From Pascua guehoae (lineage: Eukaryota; Basidiomycota; Tremellomycetes; Trichosporonales; Trichosporonaceae): DNA of 64,000 bases. The stretch is taken from contig BCJX01000004.1 of the NCBI GenBank assembly GCA_001600415.1, positions 422,220-486,219 of the forward strand. The letters run 5' to 3'. Below, piece after piece: positions 14,465-27,598 of the stretch. The notes below the pieces were generated by a model. The model ran no database searches. It was not told where the DNA came from and worked only from the letters and a program-made list of their open reading frames with translations. Position 1 is the stretch's first letter; each line of letters begins with the position of its first letter. A program made the translations under genes and the position numbers.

Positions 14465-16785
14465 ATGCAGGCCGCGTCGCAGTACATCCCCCGCCCCACG
14501 TCGCTCTCCGACCTCGCGTCGGTCAAGACGTGGGGTCTTGGAGGCCTCTCCAAGACTCAGGTCACCTTTGACACGTACGTCCACGCCCAGGTCTCGACAA
14601 TGCTCTGCTGCCACTTGGGTGTTTCGGCATCTCTTGGTGGTGGCAGAGTCGGTCGACCGACGCGAGAGTGTGACGCTGATACCAATGTTCTTTTTTTTTC
14701 GCGACTCGTTCCCTCTGCATTCCTCAAATCCATCTCCTGTGCCGTTGTCCGCATCGTCGTGCGACTCTGTGTATCAAACGATTCCTACGACTCCTCGTTC
14801 TTGTCGACTGCGCGCGTGGGAACATCGTACCATTCGTACCCCCATTACACACAACCGCACACCCCCTTACCATCTTGTGTCATGTCGATCCGGTTTCACC
14901 CGGTGAATGGCTTGTCCCACACAAATGTCCTCTGGCGTATCGTGGATTCCAATCATGCTCGCAATTGTCCGATTGTGCGATTGTGCCTGCCCCAAACGAC
15001 GCTCGATCCCCTCCCCCCCCACACTCACTTGTCCCCTTGCTTGCACCAACACCAATCATACCGACAATGTCCGTGCACCTATCTTGTTTGACAAATGACG
15101 CCACCCATGCCGGCCTTGACCCAACAGCAAGACGACCATTGTGACCATCCTCACGGTGATCATTTCGCTGCTCGCCTTCGAGCAGGCCGCCTACCGCTCC
15201 AAGAAGGCGCACCTCCCCGGTGACAAGTGGACGATTCCCATCATTGGCAAGTTTGCCGACTCGCTCAACCCGTCGCTCGCAAACTACAAGCGCCAATGGT
15301 ACTCTGGTGCTCTTTCCTGCGTCTCGGTCTTCAACATGTGAGTTGTCCCCTGCCTTGGTGTGTGTGTGTGTGTGTGTGTGCTAACCCCGCCCAGCTTCAT
15401 TGTCATCGGCTCGTCCAACCAGATGGCACGCAAGATCTTCAACTCGCCCAACTTTGCCGAACCCTGCCTCGTCGCGTCGGCCAAGAAGGTGCTGGACCCG
15501 ACCAACTGGGTGTTCCTGCACGGCAAGGTGCACGCCGACTACCGCAAGGCGCTCAACGTGCTGTTTACGCAAAAGGCGCTGTCCATCTACCTCCCGATCC
15601 AGGAGCGCATCTACCGCAAGTTCTTTGACCAGTGGCTCCAGCTCGAGGGCCCCACCGAGATGATGATGCACATGCGCGACCTCAACATGGAGACGTCGCT
15701 GAGCGTGTTCATTGGTCCCTATGTCAACGAGGAGCAGAAGAAGGTCATCAACGAAAAGTACTGGGCCATTACCGTCGCCCTCGAGCTTGTCAACTTTCCC
15801 TTTGCGCTCCCCGGCACCAAGGTGTACCGTGCGATCAAGGCGCGTGAGCTTGTCATGAGCCACCTGATGCGCGCGTCGGCCGAGTCCAAGGTCCGCATGG
15901 CCGACATGAACAACGAGCCGGCCTGCCTGCTCGACGAGTGGACGCGCGCCATGATCCTCGCCAAGAACGGCCAGGGCGAAGAGGCAAAGCTGCTCTCGCG
16001 CGAGTACTCGGACAAGGAGATTGGCATGGTTGTCCTTTCGTTCCTCTTTGCGTCGCAGGACGCCATGACTGCCGCCATTGTCTGGGGCTTCCAGTACACT
16101 GCCAACCACCCCGAGGTCCTCGCCAAGATCCGCGAGGAGCAGATGCGTGTCCGCGGCGACGACGTTGACGCTCCCCTCACCCTCGACCTCGTCGAGGACA
16201 TGGTCTACACCCGTGCCGTCGTAAAGGAGATTCTCCGCATCCGTCCCCCCGTCATCATGGTCCCTTACATTACCACAAAGGCGTTCCCCATCACCCCCGA
16301 CTACACGGTGCCCAAGAACTCGATGCTCATCCCCGCCACCTGGAACTCGCTCCACGACGAGACCTGCTACCCCGAGCCCGACAAGTTTATGCCCGAGCGC
16401 TGGCTCCAGAACGAGGACGGCTCGGCCCCTCTCGCCGAGTCCAAGCCCCAGAACTACCTCGTTTGGGGCAGCGGTCCCCACAGGGTGAGCACGAGAATCA
16501 TCGGGTCGTCGCTTCCAAAGGTTGTTGTCGCTAACAAATACAGTGCATCGGTGTTCAGTACGCGTCCATGCACCTGGCTGCCACCCTCGGCACCGCCTCG
16601 GTCCTCATGGACTGGAAGCACGACCGCACCCCGCTCAGCGACGAGGTCAAGGTCATTGCTGCGTGAGTTGGCTGTCAGGCAGCGCCAGCTGCTCGCAATC
16701 TAACAAGGACACACACTGACCCATTTACAGTATCTTCCCCAAGGACGAGCTGCGTCTGTCGTGGAGCAAGCGCAACTACAACTAG
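14465..16785 (+). CDS. ERG5: Sterol C-22 desaturase, cytochrome P450 CYP61
   Basis: Five exons: 14465-14574, 15128-15337, 15395-16484, 16544-16662, 16731-16785; 527 aa. It introduces the C-22 double bond in the side chain late in ergosterol synthesis, on the ER. An N-terminal anchor (TIVTILTVIISLLAFEQAAY) is followed by RKALNVLFTQKAL, the I-helix FLFASQDAMTAA (typical of CYP61, unlike the Gly-rich motif of most P450s), K-helix EILR, PVIMVPYITTKAFPITPDY, and the heme loop WGSGPHRCIG with the axial Cys at residue 471, the first codon of exon 4. CYP51 is excluded by the FASQDA motif and the VPYITTK region. Intron 1 is 553 nt against about 50-70 nt for the others; a frame stays open through much of it. 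ATG context is CACCATG. Confidence 0.95.
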
Positions 16786-19700
16786 ACGACGTCGGATACG
16801 CCGCCGAGGACGACACCAGACGACACAGAAACGTCGCAGCGCAGCGCAGCAGGACGCATACCGTACCAGCGCGCTCCCACACGCGCACCCGATATGGATG
16901 GGTGTGCCGCCCCCCCTCTTTCCCCCCCCATTGGCCATCGAATTCGTAATATCCGGATGTCTTGACAAGTACATATCATTGCTGAGCAAGTCTGCTACCC
17001 CATTTTCTACCCGTGCATGTTCCCACCCGTGCATGTCATGCATTTTATTTGATTTCAAGAATGGCAAGCAGTTGTACAGTTGGGACGCCACATGACTGGC
17101 TTCTCACATGCCTGCGCCACCCGGCGGCACGGGGCATGTGTCTGCCACCCCTGCGTCACGCCGTGTCTCGGGAGCTTTGGCGGCGCGACGCGTGCAGAGT
17201 TTGCCAAAGACGGTCTTCATTGTTGAGCGCCTGCTGTGAGATGGACTTTTATATCGTCGCATCAACTGTACAAAACCATTCGCGCACCCACGCGCAGTCG
17301 CGCAGTTGGCACGTGTTATAGGCCCAATGTGCCGGCACGGCTTGGACAAAGTCGTGCAATTCGCACAACTGGGTGGTGGCCCACGGCGGAAAAGCAAAAA
17401 AAGAGTTTGCAAACCCTTGAAATACGCGGGCGGGAGACGGCGGGGAGACTGCTGGCCAGCGAGCAGCGCACCAGCGGCCAGCGGAAATATCCAGCCAGCT
17501 ATCTGCGGACATGGCCGGTAATGGGTGGCGTCAGGCGCACATTAGTGTGCGCGTTGGCCTTTCCCAGCTCGCGCGTTGGCCTTTCCCAGCTCGACCATGT
17601 CAGGTCTCCAGGTCTAGTCAAACGCACGCAGACCTGCACCCACCCACCCATGCCCCTCCAGCTCTCCAGCAGCTAGCAGGCGGCACCATCTGGCCCACTA
17701 TAGTAACCCATACCGCGCAGACCGAATAGCATACCCCGAGCCTGAAAGATGGACGGGGAGAAGCGCGGGCGCAAAAACGCACCTGTGGGTATTTGTATTA
17801 AACCTGCTCCAAGTCTCGACCGAAGGTCCCGCCTCGCACCAAAGTCTGTGCGCTAGGGCAGGAAACCCATGAGCCAAACGCGGGTATAAAGGCTCTGGGC
17901 GCCCATTTGTGCCATCCCTGTGGTCGGCCCTTGTTTTCCACCCTTGGTTGCCGGCATGCCCCTGCACACGAGGATGCATAAGGGAGCCAGAGCCAGAGCC
18001 AGAGCCAGAGCGAGGCGGAGAAAGTTGAAAAAAGAGGCACCACGCCAGTACCTCCTGGACCTGGAGTCGCCTGGAGTTGCGTGCTTTGACGGTGGCAAGG
18101 TGCCTGCCAGGATGGTGGTGGTACGCTGCTGGTGCCTGCCGTGTGGCAAATGCACGTCCCCGCGGGCGGGCGACGCACGTCCACCCCACACGCAGCCGAT
18201 CCGAGCTTGAGCACATGCAATATGTGCAGGATCCACCGTAGAGCCCGCAATGCTACCGATGGCAAACCACCACTGTTACATACGCTTCTGCTCGAGGTGG
18301 GCCATCTGGAACCCATGAGCGTGCGCGCACGTACGTACACTCTGGATCGCTGGATCAGTTCCACCGCGATTCCACTATAGGATGGACAGGCGGTATACGT
18401 TGTAGCACCTAACGTTGTAGCACCTACTCGGGCTCATCTCGCCTGTTCAATCGGACCTAAGACTGTGCGCGTACGGCATCTCTGCACCACACGTCTGCCT
18501 GTTCACTCTGTCTGATGCGCAATTCTACCAGAATGAATCGGCCCGGAACGCCGTTGTCCGCAAGCGTCCTACAACCGTCATTTGCCTAATGAATGAAATG
18601 AACCAGAGCTGCAATCGGAAGCGAGCAAAGAAGCCTTGGTCGCTGGTTGCGTCGCTGCAGTGCTTGCTAGCTCGCTCGTTCGCTCGCTCGTTGGCCACTG
18701 CAATGACTTGTTCCCTAATCCTCAGATCTTTGCATTTACCTTTTCGCATTGCCACACCTTGTTCTCCCTAATCCTCACTGTCGTACGTCGACCACCAGAC
18801 ACAAGACACCAGACTGGTAGCCGTCGGCGTGTTGGCTGGCCTGTCATCACATGGCGGTAATCGTCCAATAGGCGCCCCCCCGGTCACTGGCATCCCTTGT
18901 TCGGCCAGGCTCTGCAGTTCAGGCTCTGGCTCGTGTTGGTGCTCATGCCCAGCGCCCCCGCGCCTTGGCTTCTTTTCTTCAAACCCTCGCCTCCCTCGCT
19001 CCCCCCTCCCTCTCCTCTCTCGATCCCTCGTCCCTCGGCTCGCCATATCCGCCTCCCTTACTGCTGCCGCAGGCTCGGTGGATCACTCTTGTCTGCTGCG
19101 AGCGCAGGCCCAACTGCACTAAACTGGAACGCCGTCGCCGCCGCATCATCGCTGCATTCATTTCGCATCTTGTTCAGTTTAGAGGGCGGGCGGGGGTTGA
19201 GAAATTCCAAAGCCGTCCTCTTTGTGCTTTTTTGCCCTGCCGCCACGGCACGTTCCCTCGTTTGTTGCTCCCCGCATATCCCGCACCCACCCACCCAGCC
19301 AGGTCCACCCAGCCAGGTCCACCACCACCACCACCAAAGTCACACCCACACCCACACCCACACTCTTTGCACTTTCAACGCCGCCGCCGCCGCCGCCGCC
19401 GTCGCGCCGCCTGCCGCCAACACAACACAACCACTCGAGCTAGTCGTCCTAGCGACATTATCTCTCCCATTCACCACTTGTCACGAACCCTACACTACAC
19501 TACCACTACCACTACACTACAACTACCCGCGACGAGATACATTGAATTACCCCATCGACCAGACCCACGACCCCGACCGCCCCGCCCGAGATCCACACCG
19601 TATCCGCCATCCATCCGGATACATTACTTGTGCATCAACATTCCTACGCTTGTGCGATCCACACGTCCACGCGCCGACCAGACGACCAACATACAAAGCC

Positions 19701-19906
19701 AGCGGCCACCCCACCCCCATCCGCGTCCGACCGCGTCCCCTTCCCCCCCCCTCCCCTCGCTGCACCCCCTATCTCGCCGCCCCGGGTTTAACGTCTTGCC
19801 ATCTTGACGTTGGCGCACGCGTTCGCCCTCGCCCCCACCCCCGCCCTCGGCCCCCCGCACGACGCACGCGAGTGCATACACCGCCCGCGCGCGCCCTCTC
19901 CCCACC
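16786..19906. other. 3.1-kb spacer between ERG5 and the MIT gene
   Basis: No gene found. Visible features: a GCCAGA hexamer tract at about 17989-18018, a direct repeat GTTGTAGCACCTA at 18400-18426, and a strongly pyrimidine-rich region from 18950 to 19790 with (CCA)n, (CCG)n and (TACCAC)n tracts. That region is probably promoter and leader of the MIT gene. Long open frames through it (up to about 350 codons) are Pro/Ser/Arg-rich low complexity and are not credible proteins. Confidence 0.45.
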
Positions 19907-22633
19907 ATGGAGAGCGGAGCACATTCCCCCGTGCCCGCAAACGGAGACGTAATGGGTACGTTTGTGGATGCATTGTCCAAGTTGGAAGAGTGTCGATTCC
20001 CCCATCCACAATGTCGTCGACACGCGGACGCCGGGGCCGGGTGCGGCGGCGTCTTCTTTGCGCGTTGGACCCACACGTGTTGTCCTGCGCGGGTAGGCGC
20101 AGCAGCAATGTGCATGGCCCGCACGAGGTCTGCCATCTGTCGACCACACGCGCTGGAGAGTTGGATGGCAGTGGGCCCGAGTTGCTGCGTGCTGCTGGAT
20201 TTGCTGCCCGGGTGCTCGTGGTCATGAGCGCTGCGGGCCGCGCATCACGCGAGCACGCGACGGACCTTGGCATGGTGGACCGTGGGGAGACGACACGGCC
20301 GCAGCTAGCACAAAAGAAACGCGTACTGACAAAATGCAGGCCACGACGCGACAGCCGAAACACCAAAGACATCAGTCTTTGCACCCCTCTCGTCACCCAG
20401 CGCACGACTACTCGGAGGAGGCTCGGAAGCGATCAACGCGCTCCTGCCACCAGACCTGAACGACGGCGCGGCTGATGCGACCAGCAGTCTACCGGGAGGA
20501 GGGAGCGGGAGTGGTAGCGGGAGCGGGAGTGGGAACGGAAGCGGGAGCGGAGGAGCAGGAGGAGGAGCCAACAGCAGTAGTGGAGGAGGAGGAGCAGCGG
20601 CAGCGGCAGGAGGATCAGCCTCAAAGCGGTCGAGCTTGCAGCAGCGAGTACCGTCGCGGCAGCTGTTGACGACGGCGCTCGACCTGGCACAAAAGGCCGT
20701 CGAGATGGACAAGGGCAACGACGTTGGCGGCGCACTCGCGGCGTACCGCGAGGCCGTGACCAAGCTCCGCGTCGTGATGGAGCGCGTGGGCGTCGACGCG
20801 ACGGCGGACGGGAAGCGATCGGGGAAAAACGACGACGAAGGGCGGACGTTGCGCGGTATTGTAAGTGGGGCAGAACAAGCGCGTTGGTCCTGGTGTCCGC
20901 GGCTGACAGCTCTAGCACGACGCGTACATGGCGCGGATAACATTGTTGTCGGCCTACGAAGGGAGCGATGTTGACGAGCCACCCGCGGCGGGAATAGGTG
21001 GCCTATCTCTCAACGACTCTGGTGCCAATGGCGTGTCGTCGACACCATCGAGCGGCGGCCGCCCAGTGTTGAGCCCATTGAGCACCGAGTCGTCGCCGGT
21101 CAACGGAGAAGCAGGGCCGAGTACACCGCTTCGATCGCCCGCGCCATCGTCCATCATGAGCAGCCGACGAAAACGCGAGCGCGTTCAGGGAAAGCAGTCT
21201 TTCGGGCTCGACGAGGAGGCCGACTTATCGGGCGTGGATGGCGTCAATCCAGACGACGAGGACGAGAGTGCCAACGAGGCAACGTACGACAGCAATGCCA
21301 CTGCAAAGTCTCCATCACACGCAAAGGGCATGTCGACTGCCGATGACGCCGACGACGACGATGACCGGCCACTGCCCCCGCTTCCGCCATCGAGTGGCGG
21401 GCCGTCGGTGGCCTCTAGTGAAACAGCGGCACAGGTGGTGGCGCCACGGAAGCGCACGACGAGCGCGGCGACGAGCGATCGGCTCATGGTGAACACGAGC
21501 ACAACACAGGGCACCATTAGCCAACGACGACAACATCGTCCAGCAGCCTCGGGGTCATCGTTGGCTGATCTCGCAAGCGGCTCGCCACGAGCGTCTGTCA
21601 GCGAGCACCAGTTTGAGGTGCCGACAAGACCACGAACAGTGTCGACGCGCGGCGGGAGCCACGGGAGCCACGCCACACCCAATGGCGTCGACGAAGTGCC
21701 CCAGGTTCCAAAGTTACAGCCCGTGTACCGGTCGACGCTGGCGCCGCCCGTGAGACTGCAAGGGTCGGCGTACCGGTCGCCGCGCCCCGAGCCCCAGCCC
21801 GACCAGTTGGTACACCGACCGTTCCACCTGCTGCGCATCCTGTACGCGTCAATGGACGCGTCGGGGCCCGGCGCATACCTAACGTCTGCGATCCACATCG
21901 ACCCAGCCGTGTGGAAGCCATCCAACTGGCGGAGCACGTCGTCTGGACGCAATGGCGCGCCGCGGCTCATGGGACAGGACGCAAAGGCGCGCTGCTGCGA
22001 GGTGCTCATTGGGCACCTCGAGACAATCAAGCGGACGGGCGCGAGCTTGCTCGAGGGAACGCGCGAGGAGCGCGGCAATAGCATGTCGACATTATCCAAA
22101 GCGGCCATTGAACAAGCGACGCGCGTGGCCGACGAGCTCTCGACGCTGCTCGAGGCGCTCGACGACGAGCTCGACTCGACCCACAAGGCCCTCGCGTCCA
22201 AGGGCATCCAGGTCGGCGTGTGGAAGGGCAAGAGCAAGAGCTCGTGGGGGTCGCGCTTTTCCGCTCGTGTCGACAAGATGGCGTCGCGCACAAGCGACAG
22301 CCCAGACCGTTATGTCGACCTGCTCTCGCAGCTCTTCTTTTCCTGCCAGGTCATTGACGACCATCTCCGCTGCTTTACCGGTCCGTCGACGCCGGCATAC
22401 CACGCCCTCCCGGCCAAGACGTACTCGCAGATTGAGATGCGCCTCACCCGCGCCGCACAGTTTATCGGAAACGTCATTGTCCCGTTTGTCATGGACGACT
22501 TTCGGCAATTCATGGTGAGTGCGACGTGCGAGACCCGAAGGGTCGAGCACGCCTGCTTCTTCTATGCGCATGGAAAACACTGACGCCCCAGCTGGGCTAC
22601 CTCAAAGGTGGCGTAAAATACCTCGAGGACTGA
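19907..22633 (+). CDS. MIT-domain protein (endosomal/ESCRT-type adaptor, function unknown)
   Basis: Four exons: 19907-19955, 20340-20860, 20916-22514, 22592-22633; 736 aa. A Gly/Ser-rich linker is followed by a three-helix MIT domain at about residues 122-205 (LAQKAVEMDKGNDVGGALAAYREAV... then HDAYMARITLL, which is completed only by splicing). A long acidic, Ser-rich disordered region comes next. The C-terminal 300 residues look folded (LVHRPFHLLRILYASM... CCEVLIGHLETIKRTG... PFVMDDFRQFMLGYLKGGVKYLED). MIT domains usually bind ESCRT-III tails, so a role in endosomal sorting or abscission is likely but inferred. Intron 1 (384 nt) is long. Convergent with UBC4. Confidence 0.85.
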
Positions 22634-24754
22634 GCTGTGCGCCCAATATCACTCCCACCCGGCCGTCCACGCCTGCCACTACGACTCACGACTCGCCACG
22701 ATGCACACGACGCGCCGACGCACTTCTCCCAGACACGAGCACAGCACCAGTACGAGCACAGCACGAGTACGAGTACGAGCACAGCACGAGCACGAGCAGG
22801 CCCTCGCCAACGAGCACGAGCACGCTACGAGCACGACCGCGCCCACGCCTCCGAGCACGCCCACGCCCACACCTACGAGCACACGTACCCCCACGCCCAC
22901 GAGCACGCGCGCGCGCGTGTCAGCACCCCGTCCCTCCCTCCCGCCTCTGTCACGACCGACGCGATCTACAGTATTTTCCTGGCCATCTTGCCCACGCCCA
23001 TCTATGTCCGTATCCCTTGTGGTCCCCCTGTGGTCATGTCGTCCCGCTAGCCCTAGTCTCTGGTCTTCGTCGTTTTGGTCTCACGCCCCTGGATGCATTA
23101 ATGTCTTGCTCTCGGATGTGTGTGTTGCGGGTGTGGAATGTCTTTTGGGTCTCGTGCAAGTCTGTTTTGTTGCTGCACGTTTGAATCTCTTCTGTTGTGT
23201 CTTGTACAGCTATGACTCTGCTGGGTCTGGATACAATCCCGCCCAGGCTGTTACTGACCATTGCCAACTGGGCTGTTACTGGCCATCACTGCATTGCTGG
23301 CGCGACCCCAGAGTACCTCCATCTGCATCCCACCGCCTGTGCATCCCAGCCATAACACCAAACACCAACCAGCCCTCCCTCACCAGTCCCAACCCGTTCC
23401 ACGCCCACACCCGTCCTCGTCCCCCCCGCCGAGCACAACGAGCCCCCAGGCCACCAGCCGTCTTCTCAACCAGCAGCGCGTGTCCTATACCTCAGCATTC
23501 GACAGTTACGACACACACACCCAAAGTTTAAGCCTGGACAGCTGTCTTTGGCTGTCCTTTGGCCTGGGAAGGCCACAGCCACACTGGCCAAGACAAGAGG
23601 AGAGGACAGCCACACTGACCAAGACAAGACGGCGAGGAGAGGCTGGCCGAGGACGCGACGCGACGCGGACGAGCGCTGTGCCGCCGGCAAGCGGGGGAGG
23701 GAGGGGTTTGGTGAGATCGACAGGACCAGAGTGGATTGCAGTTGGCTCGTGGACTGTGCAGGTCCAGTTCGCCAGTGGGACACTTTGGGCATGGGAGCTG
23801 CGGGGTGGGGTTGGGTTGTACGTCTCTCGCCAGTCGTCGGCTAGTTTGCTAGTTGACTGCTCGTTTGTGCCCTTGGTTACAACTCGAGACTGGCCCGCAC
23901 GAAACAAAACGAAACGAAACACACTCTAGGCCACGCAAGACGCCCGAGCTCAGTCGTTCGTTGTCTGCGGCCCGAGGACGCCTCGGTACCATGACTGCGC
24001 CGACGCGGCGGAAGAGGCGTGGAGGCGTGCTCGACCACAGCTGGTCATTTTGCTGCGTCGTGCCCAGCTACTGTCGTGTACGGGTCTACGAGACGCAACG
24101 GGGACGCGACGAGGGACCCTGCGCCGCGCCTCGCAACTGTCACCGCGCGATCGCCACAAGCTCGCTCGCCGACTTGCTGGCTCGCTGGCTCGCTGACTCC
24201 GACTCGCCGACTGTGGCTTGACTGGCTTGCTGGCACATTATCACTCTGTCAATCGTCGATGGCCATGTTGCATGTTAGTGTCTCTGGACCTGGCACTCTT
24301 GGTATTCTTTGCCAAGCATCGGGTGTGGTGCGGCCTGGGGAACCGGCCCGCGCCGACCGCGTGTCCACCTGTCCAGGCACACGTCCCCGATTGCCTGCGC
24401 GCGCTCTGAACGCAGCACAAGACCGAGACAAGATCAAGATCGCATGTAGATTGCGGCCGCGACTGCGCAGACCGTCATGCACAGCATCCAACCTGCACCC
24501 ATACGCCTGCACTGAACTATACATGCAACCCACTGCTCCGTGCAACCCTCTGCTCCAGGCCACAGTCGCCCGACGTCAGTACATGTGCTCCAGTGCATCT
24601 GCCACGGGCTCGCTTGCATGCCATAACTTGCCATGCACCCAACCCAGTCGTGATAACAATCAACGTCGCGACCCCAGACACTCTCTGCCAACGAAAGGTA
24701 CATCGCTACAGGAAACGATGGCGCGCGCATGGCTGACCACACTTCAAGGCGACC
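22634..24754. other. Convergent spacer with hexamer satellite
   Basis: Lies between two gene 3' ends. Positions 22733-22915 are a degenerate (GAGCAC/GAGTAC)n hexamer satellite. Several frames are open across it with Arg/Thr/Ser-rich content, but none has protein character. Nothing else recognisable. Confidence 0.5.
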
Positions 24755-25651
<897 letters not shown>

Positions 25652-27598
25652 GGTGCTTGTTGCTTAGAAGCGGGTCGTCACTGCGTCGAGGAACGAGGAG
25701 AGAGTGTAGGCGTCGATGTGCGCGCGGGTCGCGAGAGATGATGAGTAAAGGCAAATGTAGATGAGGAGAGACGGCAAAGGAAGCGGTGGCAAGATGTGCG
25801 CAAGGAAATACAGTCAGCACAGTCTACACGATCAAGAGCTCCACTCGAGCGCCAAACACGGCGGCGGCGATGGCGATGGCGATGTCCTGGTGTGTGGTGG
25901 TGAGAGAACTCACCTGGGTCGCTCGAAGAACGGTTGTGAGAATGGGTGTGCAAGTGGCAAGTGGGAGAAACAGAAACGAAGTTGATAAAGAAGGGAACGA
26001 AACAAAGAAAGGAAAGGGATCACGCTGTGCCGCCAGCCAGGCAGCCAGGCAGCCAGGCAGCCAGCGTGCAAGCGAGCGAGTGAGGGGCGACGAGGCGGTG
26101 GCCAGCCAGCCAGCCAGCCAGCGCGTCCAGTGCACGCTGCAGCTGCACCGTACACCCGTGCCACCCACCCACCGTGGACAATCAAACGCACGCAGACCTG
26201 CACCCACCCAGGCGTGCCTGCCTGTGCACCCTGCAGCCCATCCAACAGCAGCCAGCCAGCAGCCAGCCAGCCAGGATGCACCACCCTGCGTACAAGTGTT
26301 AGAGCGTACAGTACCACAGAGTGGTGGTAGCGTGTGTGTGCACCAGGGTCCGACTGGCGCACGCCCCTGGCTGCCACTGCTGCGATCACAGACCACACCT
26401 CCCCCCCCCCCCCCCGGTTTTTTTCACCGGCAAACACCGAAAGTGGCACCGCACACACACACCGCGCCCCCGCAAGCCCCAGGTGCTCACCTCACCGTAC
26501 AGTCCTCTGGCGTACTGGCGTCTTCTGGCATGCACCATTTCATAGCCGTCGACGCCGCAACGACCCTGCACAATGTGATGCATGACAAAGCAGTCGTCCT
26601 AACTGCCCTCTTGTTATCACGATAACACACCCTTGATATTCCCGTCTAGGCTGCATTGTTGTGATCTGATGGAAATGCTTTGGCCACACACGCCACTGCC
26701 AACAGAACAAATGGTGCAGGTGAAGAAGACTGTCAGTGGGTGGTGGTGGGCGAGTGGCTGGCTGATTGAGTGGCGGCTCTACCACCAAACGTCCACACCA
26801 TGGGCTAGCAGTTGTTGCCAATTGTCGACTTTATTGCTCCCACTGTCTGCTCATGTAGTCTGTTTGTGTCTTGTTTGTGAGCAGAGATCGAAAAGGGCAT
26901 GCAGGGGACCAGTATTATGACAATGTACCGATGCCAAGATATGCAGGGGGGAGGGAGAGATAAGATGCGGGGTGTGTGTGGTTCAGGATCTGAATAGGTG
27001 TGCAAGGCATTTTTAGTTTATAATATTTAGGCGTGCAGTGTCACATGTTTAAATCTGCCAAAAGGAGCCGGCGGTGTGGGCCGGTAGCGGGTGGGTCGGG
27101 AGAGAGAGAGTAGTAGTGCACGCACGAGGCCGAGTGAGTGAGTGAGTGAGTTTACCGTATGCTAGTTGGAGCCGGGCGGGCGGGCGAGCAAGAGCGGGGG
27201 CAAGCAAAGCAAAGCAAGCGGAGGCAACCAGGCAATGTGGGTGTACCACCACAATCCGGCGTCAGACGCGCCCATCCCATCCGTCCCCACCCAGACAGAC
27301 CCAAACCCACAACTCTTGCGTCTTCGCTCCTCATCGTCAACCGTCATCAACACCCTCCCACAACCAACCACAACCACAACCACCACCACCACACTCTCCA
27401 GCTCCTCCCCATCCCATCCTGTTCACAACCATTCTCCGTCCCTACCCCGCTCATCACCTACAGCTGCCGGCGCACCGCCCACGCTGGTGCTCTCGCGCCC
27501 TCGCGCCACCACCGCCCTAACCTTGCTCCCAGCCCCCGGCAGCAACCATCCAACCCCGCGCCACCGAGCTCGCTGCAGCTCGCAGATTACAAGCATCC
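25652..27598. other. Divergent spacer between UBC4 and the Sds3-family gene
   Basis: About 1.9 kb and presumably both promoters. Contains AGCC-rich short repeats (26034-26125 and 26240-26275), a 16-C run at about 26400, and (GAGT)n near 27130. The 200 bp before 27599 are CA/CT-rich like a leader. No further gene recognised. Confidence 0.45.

Noticed and set aside
15381..16481. 366-codon minus-strand frame within ERG5
   Set aside because: Exact antisense of the P450 exon, rich in Glu/Gly/Leu/Val as expected from the mirrored codon bias.
14465..16785. Assignment of the P450 as CYP51 (ERG11)
   Set aside because: The I-helix FASQDA and the VPYITTKAFPI region are CYP61 features; the CYP51 signatures are absent.
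18897..19952. 351-codon plus-strand open frame before the MIT gene
   Set aside because: Pro/Ser/His/Arg low complexity over a CT-rich leader, with other frames equally open; looks like untranslated leader and promoter.
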